Below, piece after piece: positions 49,414 through 57,266 of a stretch of 64,000 bases of DNA. Position numbers and translations under genes: made by a program. The stretch is from JBBIOI01 sp037443425. Lineage in GTDB: Bacteria > Desulfobacterota > BSN033 > UBA1163. Within the stretch, counting starts at the first letter, position 1. The number at the start of each line of letters is the position of its first letter. Under the pieces are notes generated by a model, which worked only from the letters and a program-made list of their open reading frames with translations, was not told the origin of the DNA and made no database searches. Location: the NCBI GenBank assembly GCA_037443425.1, contig JBBIOI010000004.1:1-64000 (forward strand), given 5' to 3'.

Positions 49414-50553
49414 ATGGATAAAGATATATTTTCCCGAAGTTTCTTTTTAGCCTTTTTAGCTATGTTTACCTTTACATCTGTTTTCCATATTCTTCTTCCT
49501 ACATTGCCTCTCTATCTTTCAAGGTTAGGGGCTAAGGAGGATGAAATCGGTATAATTATTGGAATTTTTTTTGTTTCCTCTCTCATGTTAAGACCTTTCA
49601 TTGGAAAATCATTAACAAAAATACCAGAAAAAAATTTTATGATAGTAGGCACTCTGTTTTTTGCTTTTACTTCTATTAGCTATATTTTTGTTTCTCCATT
49701 TTGGCCGATTTTGATAGTTAGGCTTCTTCAGGGTGCAGGTTTTGCTTTCTTTCACACTGCTTCATTTACAATGATCGTAAACATAAGTTCTAAAGAACAT
49801 CGTGGACAGAGTTTAAGCTACTTTTATCTTGCAATTAATGTAGCCGGGGCTATAGGTCCTTCGTTCGGGATGTTACTTATTAATCATTTCAATTTCAATA
49901 TCCTTTTTCTAACCTGCCTCGTTCTCTCATTATGTTCGCTATTGATTAGTTATAAATTGGAAAAAAAGGATGTAACAGAAGCAGATGACCTATCATTTGA
50001 TAAGGGGTTTTTCCTTAACCGTAAAGCAATCCCTTCTTCTATTATTGGTTTCCTATCACTTTTCGTATGGGGTGGATTGACAACTTTCTTCCCAATTTAC
50101 GCAACCCATCATGGAGTCTCCAATCCAGGAATTTTCTTTACTGTTATTGCCATCATGCTTATTCTGGGGCGTGCATTAGGTGGAAAAATGTTAGATCTTT
50201 ATAGCAAAGAAATGATTATTTTACCATGTATTGTCACCTCTATTGTTTCAATGATTATCCTCGCATTATCAAAAACACTTCCTATGTTTATTCTTGCCGC
50301 AATCATCTTTGGGGCAGGGCATGCCTTTCTTATGCCATCGATGGTCCTTTACACCCTCGAACGAGTTGGATCTCCTCCGGGGCCGGTAATGGGAACCTTC
50401 ACAGCGATTACTGATTTGGGCATATGTTTGGGTCCAACCACCATGGGAATAGTTCTTCGTTTAACAAGCTACTCAAATATGTTTCTTTGTTTAGCCCTTG
50501 TCGGAATAATTAACCTCATTTATTTCTCATTTTTGATAAAAAATAGAAAGTAA
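49414..50553 (+). CDS. Major facilitator superfamily transporter
   Basis: 379 aa, twelve predicted helices. The MFS loop 2-3 motif appears as RLGAKEDEIGIIIGIFFVSSLMLRPFIGKSL, and a drug-exporter-like motif C as FYLAINVAGAIGPSFGMLL in helix 5. C-half GRALGGKMLDLYSKE. Substrate unknown (drug or metabolite efflux). Single gene; no good Shine-Dalgarno before the ATG. Confidence 0.88.
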   Translation: MDKDIFSRSFFLAFLAMFTFTSVFHILLPTLPLYLSRLGAKEDEIGIIIGIFFVSSLMLRPFIGKSLTKIPEKNFMIVGTLFFAFTSISYIFVSPFWPILIVRLLQGAGFAFFHTASFTMIVNISSKEHRGQSLSYFYLAINVAGAIGPSFGMLLINHFNFNILFLTCLVLSLCSLLISYKLEKKDVTEADDLSFDKGFFLNRKAIPSSIIGFLSLFVWGGLTTFFPIYATHHGVSNPGIFFTVIAIMLILGRALGGKMLDLYSKEMIILPCIVTSIVSMIILALSKTLPMFILAAIIFGAGHAFLMPSMVLYTLERVGSPPGPVMGTFTAITDLGICLGPTTMGIVLRLTSYSNMFLCLALVGIINLIYFSFLIKNRK

Positions 50554-50600
50554 TTTTTAAAGAAAAAAAGTAAGAAAAAGTTATTTTTTGTTATTTTTTC

Positions 50601-50629
50601 TTGACATTTGAAGTATTATTTTTTAAAAT
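50601..50629 (+). promoter_or_regulatory. Sigma-70 promoter of the regulator-tup operon
   Basis: TTGACA (50601-50606), 17 bases, TAAAAT (50624-50629), about 22 bases before the regulator ATG. A/T-rich surroundings with no evident dyad. Confidence 0.65.
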
Positions 50630-50651
50630 AACTTTTCGAAGGAGTAGATTT

Positions 50652-51575
50652 ATGTCCCAAGATATGATGAGCACAAAAGAAGTTGCACGCTACCTCGGGA
50701 TTAATGAGAAACAGGTTTATCTGCTTGTCAAATCAAAAAAGATTCCATCTACCCGAGTGACAGGGAAATGGGTCTTTCCAAAGAGATTAGTAGATGAATG
50801 GATTGAGAAAAATGCAAAACAGGGATTGGAAGAAGCAAAGAGGAAGGTGAAAATGATTTCTGGGGCGTTAATATCTTCGGGAAGTAATGATCCGCTTCTT
50901 GATATTTTACAGTCTGAATTGAGAAAACGTCATCCAGAACTTTTTCTTTTTTCAACAAATATTGGAAGTACTGAGGGACTAAAGGCCTTAAATGCAGGCT
51001 ATACAGATATTGCCTGGTCTCATCTATTTGATCCTGAAACTGGAGAATATAATGTCCCTTTCTTAAAGATATATATTCCAAATATCGAGCCTGTTATGAT
51101 CAATTTATTCTATCGTGAGCTCGGGTTTGTTGTACCTAAAGGGAATCCATTAAAGCTAAAAGGTTTCTCAGATCTAAAGAAGAGGGGGATTATGTTTGTA
51201 AATCGCCAGAAAGGATCAGGGACTCGATTATTGATAGATCAATACCTAAACGAATTTAAAATCGACCCGGAGGAGGTTTCTGGTTATGAAAACGAGGTGA
51301 ATACACATCTTGAAGTTGGCTTTTCTATTCTAAATAAGAAGGCAAATGTTGGGGTTGCAAGCGTTGCTGTATCAAAACTGCTTGGACTTCATTTTATTCC
51401 TATAACTAAGGAAAGATTTGATATGATTATTTCTCGAGACCTTTTCTTCAACAAAGGTATACAGGCAATTATTGACCTTCTTCATACGAGAGAATTTATA
51501 GCCAAAGTAGAGGGGATTGGTGGATACGACCTAAGGGATTCTGGAAGAGTTATATATTCGGGAGAGGGCTCTTAA
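50652..51575 (+). CDS. HTH/periplasmic-binding-domain transcription regulator (tungstate/molybdate type)
   Basis: 307 aa. N-terminal excisionase-like helix-turn-helix (STKEVARYLGINEKQVYLLVKSKKIPSTRVTGKW, about 6-40). A PBP-like domain related to molybdate-binding proteins follows from about residue 70 (SGSNDPLLDILQSEL, FVNRQKGSGTRLLIDQYL). The frame extends to 50601, but ATG 50652 follows GAAGGAG. It stands 2 bases ahead of tupA, so it most likely senses tungstate or molybdate inside the cell and controls this operon. Confidence 0.87.
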   Translation: MSQDMMSTKEVARYLGINEKQVYLLVKSKKIPSTRVTGKWVFPKRLVDEWIEKNAKQGLEEAKRKVKMISGALISSGSNDPLLDILQSELRKRHPELFLFSTNIGSTEGLKALNAGYTDIAWSHLFDPETGEYNVPFLKIYIPNIEPVMINLFYRELGFVVPKGNPLKLKGFSDLKKRGIMFVNRQKGSGTRLLIDQYLNEFKIDPEEVSGYENEVNTHLEVGFSILNKKANVGVASVAVSKLLGLHFIPITKERFDMIISRDLFFNKGIQAIIDLLHTREFIAKVEGIGGYDLRDSGRVIYSGEGS

Positions 51576-51577
51576 AT

Positions 51578-52408
51578 ATGAAAATAATCATGTGGATAAT
51601 AATTTTATTTTTTCATATATGTCCATTCTACCCGCTTGATGCCAGACAGAAAGAGATCATCCTTGCAACTACAACGAGCACCCAGGATTCAGGTCTTCTT
51701 GATATCATCATCCCTTTATTTGAGAAAAAAACTGGTTACTTTGTTAAGGTGATTGCAGTAGGGTCAGGCCAGGCCATGGCCCTTGGACAAAGAGGAGAAG
51801 CTGATGTACTTCTGGTTCATTCTCCATCAGACGAAAAGAGATTTGTTGCTGAAGGTTATGGAATAAATAGAAGGATTGTTATGCATAACGATTTCGTTAT
51901 TGTTGGACCTTCTCATGATCCAGCAAAGATTAAGGGAATAAAGTCAGCTTCAGAGGCATTTAAAAAAATTGCTTTAGGTAAATCTCTTTTTTTATCAAGG
52001 GGCGATAAATCAGGTACTCACGTAAAGGAGATGGAGATCTGGAACTCCACAGGATTGAACCCGGAAGGAGAAGGGTGGTATCAGCAAACAGGACTTGGGA
52101 TGGGACAAACATTGAGTATTGCTTCTGAGAAAAGAGGTTATACCTTTTCTGACCGTGGGACTTATCTTGCATTGAAGAAAAACCTTAGACTGAATATACT
52201 TGTCGAAGGAGACACAATTCTCCTAAACATCTACCATGTAATTGAGGTTAACCCAGCCAGATGGAAAAAAGTAAACGCAGCTGGTGCAAAGGCATTTGCT
52301 GACTTCATGGTTTCTAAGGAGGCTCAAGAGATTATAAAAACCTTTGGATTGGATAAATTCGGTTCTCCACTCTTTTTCCCTGATGCGATTAAGAGGGAGG
52401 GTTTATAA
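51578..52408 (+). CDS. tupA: Tungstate ABC transporter substrate-binding protein TupA
   Basis: 276 aa. Signal peptide (IIMWIIILFFHICPFYPLDA), then ILATTTSTQDSGLLDIIIPLF, the TTTST stretch that binds tungstate in TupA proteins (ModA and WtpA differ here). SRGDKSGTHVKEMEIW and YTFSDRGTYLAL are further TupA landmarks. Very high specificity for tungstate over molybdate is known for the family. 2 bases after the regulator gene. Confidence 0.92.
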   Translation: MKIIMWIIILFFHICPFYPLDARQKEIILATTTSTQDSGLLDIIIPLFEKKTGYFVKVIAVGSGQAMALGQRGEADVLLVHSPSDEKRFVAEGYGINRRIVMHNDFVIVGPSHDPAKIKGIKSASEAFKKIALGKSLFLSRGDKSGTHVKEMEIWNSTGLNPEGEGWYQQTGLGMGQTLSIASEKRGYTFSDRGTYLALKKNLRLNILVEGDTILLNIYHVIEVNPARWKKVNAAGAKAFADFMVSKEAQEIIKTFGLDKFGSPLFFPDAIKREGL

Positions 52409-52455
52409 TTAATTATTACTTAGAATTTTTTATTTTTAGCTAACTTGGAGATTAT

Positions 52456-53154
52456 ATGGATCTTATTATAGAAGGGATTAAAAAGGCTTTCTGGTTGTTG
52501 TTAACATTTGATCCTGAGATAAGGGAGATAACTCTTTTATCTCTGAGGGTTTCAGGGACAGCTACGCTTATTAGCCTCTTAATAGGTATCTCCTTGGGTG
52601 TGATAATTTCTCTTTCGAAGTTTCCTGGTAGAAAAATCATTATTAGCCTGATTAATACTGGGATGGGTCTACCACCTGTTGTAGTGGGCCTCTTTGTAAC
52701 TATATTTTTATGGAGGAATGGCCCGTTTGGATTCCTTGGTATTCTCTACACTCCAACAGCTATGATTATTGCTCAAGCAGTCATTGCCACTCCAATTGTC
52801 ACAGGTATTACACTGGCTGCTATCCAGAGCCTGCCAGAAAAGCTTCGCCTCCAGATACTTGCACTTGGTGCTACACGCCTACAGATGGTCTTTATAATGA
52901 TAAAAGAGGCAAAACTTCCCCTTCTTGCTGGGGTAATGGCAGGATTTGGTGGTGTTATATCAGAGGTAGGTGCTTCAATAATGGTTGGTGGGAATATAAA
53001 AGGATACACAAGGGTTTTAACAACTGCGACTGTTATGGAGACAAGCCGTGGTAATTTTGACATAGCTATTTCCTTGGGTATTATACTGTTTTTGCTCTCC
53101 TATTTAATAAATTTAATCCTTACACATATTCAACAAAGGGAAAGGGTTAGATAA
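52456..53154 (+). CDS. tupB: Tungstate ABC transporter permease TupB
   Basis: 232 aa, about five to six helices. Binding-protein-dependent permease motif LRLQILALGATRLQMVFIMIKEAKLPLLAG (EAA loop) and GGVISEVGASIMVGGNIKGYTRVLTTA. Lies between tupA and tupC with Shine-Dalgarno TTGGAGA. Confidence 0.92.
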   Translation: MDLIIEGIKKAFWLLLTFDPEIREITLLSLRVSGTATLISLLIGISLGVIISLSKFPGRKIIISLINTGMGLPPVVVGLFVTIFLWRNGPFGFLGILYTPTAMIIAQAVIATPIVTGITLAAIQSLPEKLRLQILALGATRLQMVFIMIKEAKLPLLAGVMAGFGGVISEVGASIMVGGNIKGYTRVLTTATVMETSRGNFDIAISLGIILFLLSYLINLILTHIQQRERVR

Positions 53155-53170
53155 GTTTGAGACAAGATTT

Positions 53171-54274
53171 ATGACAGAAAATATTGCTTTGTTAGAGGTT
53201 AGAAATATTGAAGTTGAGAAAGGTGGAGTGAAGATACTCGATATCCCTTTCTTCTCTGTTAATAGAGGGGAAACTGTTTCCATTATCGGTCCTAATGGTG
53301 CTGGAAAAACGACATTGCTTCAAACCTTAGGCTTTTTGTTAAGATCTTTTCAGGGCGAAATCTTTTTTAAAGGGAGAAAAATCGATTCGAATCAGTCAAT
53401 TTTTGAATACAGAAGGAAAATCTCTTTAGTTTTCGATGAGCCACTTTTATTTGATACAACAGTATTTAATAATGTTGCCTCAGGTCTAAAAATACGGGGA
53501 TTAAAGAGAGATGAGATCAAAAAAAAGGTTATGGAGGAACTTGAGAGGTTCAGGATATCACATCTATATAACCGTTCAGCAAGAACACTTTCAGCAGGAG
53601 AAGCAAGAAGGACATGTCTTGCCCGAGCATTTGTAACAGGGCCTGAAATTCTTTTCTTGGATGAGCCTTTTTCTACACTTGATCCACCGAGCAGGGATTC
53701 TATTATCGAGGATCTAAGAAATATATTAAGTTATAGAAAAGTAGCAACCCTTCTTACTACCCATGATCGTTCAGAGGCTATCGCCCTTTCCAATAGGATA
53801 GCAGTGATGAATGGAGGAAAGATTATACAGATTGGGAAACCAGAAGAGATTATAAATCGTCCAGCAGATGAATTTGTTGCATCATTTGTAGGAATTGAAA
53901 CCATCATTTCAGGAAGAGTTGTTCAAAGCAATAGCGGGACATTTATTACCTCAGTGAATGGAAAAGAGATTGAGGCAGTAGGTAATGCCAATTTGGGTGA
54001 GAATGTGGTTCTATGTATTAGACCTGAAAATGTAATTATTTCTACATACACTTCAAAAGTAAAGACAAGTGCAAGAAATGTATTTAAAGGAAAGATATTG
54101 AAAATTCTTCCTATGGGGTTATTTCAGAAGATACAATTGGACTGCGGATTTCCACTCACTGCTTATATAACTAATCACTCATTAAAAGAATTGGCACTCA
54201 AAGAAGGAAATGAGGTTCAGGCCTCCTTCAAAGCTACTGCTGTTTCTGTTATCAAGAAATCCTATCTTGAGTGA
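53171..54274 (+). CDS. tupC: Tungstate ABC transporter ATP-binding protein TupC with C-terminal TOBE domain
   Basis: 367 aa. Walker A GPNGAGKTTL, Q-loop LVFDEPLLFD (Q replaced by D, seen in this subgroup), signature LSAGEARRTCLARAF, Walker B ILFLDEPFSTLDPPSR and switch TTHDRSEA. Residues from about 290 form a TOBE/Mop-like domain (VFKGKILKILPMGLFQKIQLD), which may bind oxyanion and adjust transport. Its stop codon is immediately adjacent to the stop of the pal gene on the other strand. Confidence 0.9.
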   Translation: MTENIALLEVRNIEVEKGGVKILDIPFFSVNRGETVSIIGPNGAGKTTLLQTLGFLLRSFQGEIFFKGRKIDSNQSIFEYRRKISLVFDEPLLFDTTVFNNVASGLKIRGLKRDEIKKKVMEELERFRISHLYNRSARTLSAGEARRTCLARAFVTGPEILFLDEPFSTLDPPSRDSIIEDLRNILSYRKVATLLTTHDRSEAIALSNRIAVMNGGKIIQIGKPEEIINRPADEFVASFVGIETIISGRVVQSNSGTFITSVNGKEIEAVGNANLGENVVLCIRPENVIISTYTSKVKTSARNVFKGKILKILPMGLFQKIQLDCGFPLTAYITNHSLKELALKEGNEVQASFKATAVSVIKKSYLE

Positions 54275-54916
54275 TTATTTAGACAATATCACAAAATGGG
54301 CCCTTCTATTTTTTGCCCATGCCTCTTCATTATGACCTGGATCAAGAGGCCTCTCCTCACCATAGCTTATGGTAGAAATTCTATCAGGTGAGATACCTAA
54401 TGAGATCAGATAGTTTTTTGCACTATTTGCCCTTCTTTCTCCAAGGGCGAGGTTATATTCATTGGTTCCCCTCTCGTCACAATGGCCTTCAATTTGAATT
54501 TTCAAATTGGGGAATTTCTTTAAGATATCAGCATTTTGCTTCAATATCTCTGCATCCTCGGGTCTAATATTGTATCTATCGAAATCGAAATGGATGTCCT
54601 TTAATAAAGAACTTTCGTATACAACTCCCTCGATGCCAGGCGTCTTTTTAGCAATAAGACTTTTCTCAAACTCCCTTTTTGCAGCCTCTTCCTTTTCTCT
54701 CAGGGCTTTTTCCCTTGCCTTTCTTTCTTCTTCAAGTTTTGCAGCCCTTTCTCTTTCTGCCCTCTCTCTTTCCGCCCTCTCCCTTTCAATCGCTGCAAGA
54801 TCCTCTGCTCGTTTACTCGAAGGCTCCTCCTTCATTACCGTCTTTTTAGGACACCCATTAACAATGAGAATTAATGAGAGAATTACAATAAAAAAATGCA
54901 CATATCTTTTATACAT
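54275..54916 (-). CDS. pal: Peptidoglycan-associated lipoprotein (Pal/OmpA family)
   Basis: 213 aa. Signal with lipobox (LIVNGC, Cys22). A charged linker of repeated ERERAE/ERAERER units (about 40-85) is followed by the OmpA C-terminal domain with IHFDFDRYNIRPEDAEIL, IQIEGHCDERGTNEYNLALGERRA (peptidoglycan-binding Asp/Arg) and ISYGEERPLDPGHNEEAWAKNRRAHFV. It anchors the outer membrane to the wall. The Tol genes normally next to it are not seen here. Shine-Dalgarno TGGAGGAT. Confidence 0.93.
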   Translation of the reverse strand: MYKRYVHFFIVILSLILIVNGCPKKTVMKEEPSSKRAEDLAAIERERAERERAERERAAKLEEERKAREKALREKEEAAKREFEKSLIAKKTPGIEGVVYESSLLKDIHFDFDRYNIRPEDAEILKQNADILKKFPNLKIQIEGHCDERGTNEYNLALGERRANSAKNYLISLGISPDRISTISYGEERPLDPGHNEEAWAKNRRAHFVILSK

Positions 54917-54971
54917 TTTAATCCTCCATTTTTTTTTATTTTTTAAAATTTAGAAAAATATTTCCATTTTG

Positions 54972-55457
54972 TCAAGTCTCGGGTCTGAAAGATTTTACTT
55001 CAAGAATGGTGTAGCTCTTTTTCCCGCCGGGTGTTTGAAACACTACATCTTCTCCCACCTCTTTACCAATTAATGCCTTGCCAAGAGGTGAGGTTATAGA
55101 GATTTTCCCTGATGGTACATCAGATTCCTCAGGCCCAACAATCATATAAGTGACAATTTCTCCATTATCTATATTTTCTAATGTAACAGTTGAACCAAAC
55201 CCAACCTTTCCATTTGCAGGGCTAAATGAGTCGATAATCTCTGAATTAGCCAATTTCTGTTCAATCTCTTGAATCTTCTTTTCAATAAATGCCTGTTGCT
55301 CTTTTGCAGCTACATATTCTGCATTTTCGCTTAAATCACCATGGGCTCGAGCCTCTTCAATAGCTTTAATTATTTTTGGACGTACTACTTTCTTTAAATT
55401 TTCTAATTCTTTTTGAAGTTGGTTATATCCATTCCGAGTAATAGGAATCCTTTTCAT
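54972..55457 (-). CDS. greA: Transcription elongation factor GreA
   Basis: 161 aa, full length. N-terminal coiled-coil hairpin with RPKIIKAIEEARAHGDLSENAEYVAAKEQQ, whose acidic tip residues stimulate RNA polymerase cleavage. C-terminal FKBP-like domain with GFGSTVTLEN, ISITSPLGKALIGKEVGEDVVFQTPGGKKSYTI. Shine-Dalgarno AGAGGGA. Housekeeping gene. Confidence 0.96.
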   Translation of the reverse strand: MKRIPITRNGYNQLQKELENLKKVVRPKIIKAIEEARAHGDLSENAEYVAAKEQQAFIEKKIQEIEQKLANSEIIDSFSPANGKVGFGSTVTLENIDNGEIVTYMIVGPEESDVPSGKISITSPLGKALIGKEVGEDVVFQTPGGKKSYTILEVKSFRPET

Positions 55458-55522
55458 AAATCCCTCTAATTTTTATTTATTACATATAGCCTAAAGAGAT
55501 AAAGATGTCAATTTGCCAATTT

Positions 55523-55743
55523 GAGACCTCTGAAAAACTATTTAAAAATTCTTTCATAAATGGTGAGGTGGGGTGAAAAAGGCTTCGAGCGGATACCTTT
55601 TATAGATTAGCACTATTGATTGATCCCCTTAAATAATTGGTTTTTTCTCAAGCGATTGTTAGCAATTTAAACATTAAAAGCCCGCATTCGAAGGGTTTTG
55701 AACCCTACCTCACCAGTCTATCAGAGACTTTTTCAGAAGCCTC
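55523..55743. repeat. R1 element, copy C
   Basis: 221 bp, the same length as copy A, from GAGACCTCTGAAAAA to TTTTTCAGAAGCCTC. Flanks are CAATTT (55517-55522) and CATTTT (55744-55749), i.e. a five-out-of-six target duplication. It lies between greA and the orphan binding-protein gene and fills most of the 316-base gap. Confidence 0.83.
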
Positions 55744-55773
55744 CATTTTTGGGCTGATAGCCATTTTAATTTT

Positions 55774-56949
55774 TCAATCTTTATCGTCAGATAAAGAAAT
55801 AAAACTTGAAAATCTTGTAATTTTTCCATTTCTAATAATAAATATTCTTGATTCTCTACTTGGTCTATGATCTTTTACTGAAATTGTTATAGGGGGAACA
55901 AGTCCTCCAACCACAAATTTTTTAAAACTTTCAAAAGATGATTTTAATGATTCCCGAGAAAGTTTCTCTTCAGGCAGTGACTTTCTTAAGGCTTCAGTAA
56001 TTACTTGAATGGTTGTCCATCCTTCTATATATGATATCGTATGGGAATCATATGGATGCCATCTCTGATGAGCTTCTTTAATCGGAACCATTCCAGGGAT
56101 ATCTTCGCCAAATGGGGCAATTGGTAGAATAAATAAAATATCATCGAAGGCTAAAAGGCTTTCGTCAAGGCTTCTCATACTACATAGCCACCTTGCCCTT
56201 AAATCAATTTTTTTAGTTTCCCTCAATAAGATTGAGTTCTCCTTTGGAGTCAAATTCGAGAATATAAAATCAGGCTTAAAATGGCTTATGGGAAGTAATA
56301 TATGAGGGATTAATCTTTGAGGAGAAAAATCAGATATAAAGAATTCATGGCCTATCTCTACACCTGAAGATTTTGTAAATTCTTTAAGCTCTTCTATAAA
56401 ATGTTTTCCATAATAGTCAGAAGAACTAATAAAAACAATTTTAGGTTTTCTTCCTTTAATATCTCCCCTTTCTATGATAAATTTAATTCCTATCTTTGCG
56501 AGGTCAAGTGGGGTTGGAATGATTGAGAATAAAAAAGGATATTTCAATGGATTGGCAAGATGGTGTGGCATAGAACTTAGCATTGTTGGTATTCGATGGA
56601 AATGGACATGGGATACCAAGTCCATTGCTGTTTCGATAGAGAAGACATAAAGAAGAAGGATTCTATCAGATTCGTTCATTTTCCTAAAGGCTGCTATTAG
56701 TTCTGAGACCTGAGATGTGTCTTCAATAAGTACTATCTCAAGCCTCCTTCCAAGGGTCTCCTCTCTTTGATTTAACCATCTTGTTGCATCCAAAATACCT
56801 CTTGCACACTCTCTTCCATAATCTCCCCATCTACCACTGAAAGGTATTATTGCCCCTAATTTGATGGATTTCTGACAAAATGATTGTGTAGTAAATATTG
56901 TAAGAATCACAAAAAGAGAAATTATAATTATATAAAGATGCCTCTTCAT
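55774..56949 (-). CDS. Orphan branched-chain-amino-acid-type substrate-binding protein
   Basis: 391 aa. Signal peptide of about 24 residues (IIIISLFVILTIFTTQSFC), Peripla_BP_6 fold: SIKLGAIIPFSGRWGDYGRECARG, LEIVLIEDTSQVSELIAAF, PKIVFISSSDYYGKHFIEELK. No permease or ATPase gene nearby. It could work with another Liv transporter or be a sensor partner. Weak relation to the LivK-like protein at 20536. No Shine-Dalgarno found. Confidence 0.82.
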   Translation of the reverse strand: MKRHLYIIIISLFVILTIFTTQSFCQKSIKLGAIIPFSGRWGDYGRECARGILDATRWLNQREETLGRRLEIVLIEDTSQVSELIAAFRKMNESDRILLLYVFSIETAMDLVSHVHFHRIPTMLSSMPHHLANPLKYPFLFSIIPTPLDLAKIGIKFIIERGDIKGRKPKIVFISSSDYYGKHFIEELKEFTKSSGVEIGHEFFISDFSPQRLIPHILLPISHFKPDFIFSNLTPKENSILLRETKKIDLRARWLCSMRSLDESLLAFDDILFILPIAPFGEDIPGMVPIKEAHQRWHPYDSHTISYIEGWTTIQVITEALRKSLPEEKLSRESLKSSFESFKKFVVGGLVPPITISVKDHRPSRESRIFIIRNGKITRFSSFISLSDDKD

Positions 56950-57043
56950 TTTTATGGATTTTTAAAAATTTCCAAAGATGATTCGGTCCATTTTATCCTT
57001 TGCATAAATATTGAGAGAAAGTTAATATTAAATTAACATATTC

Positions 57044-57172
57044 ATTTTCGATAAGCCATAATTATATTTTAAATGCTGTATTTTCGATAAATTTAAAGTG
57101 TGATCGATTAATTATGAACTTTATTTTCTTTAATTCACCTCTTGACCCAATTCCCTCCGGGGCTAAGGGAAT
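57044..57172. promoter_or_regulatory. Direct and inverted repeats in the divergent gap before the acetoacetyl-CoA synthetase gene
   Basis: ATTTTCGATAA occurs twice (57044-57054 and 57080-57090, 36 bases apart), then a dyad ATTCCCT-9-AGGGAAT (57150-57172). These lie between the divergent binding-protein gene and the synthetase gene and could be regulator sites; a TTGACG at 57194 is a possible -35. No confident -10 is seen. Confidence 0.3.
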
Positions 57173-57266
57173 ACAACTATAAGGTAAATTATTCTTGACG
57201 AGTGCTATAAAAGAATGCTATTCAAATTATCTTAGAATTAAAAATATATACGAGGGAGGATTTCAT

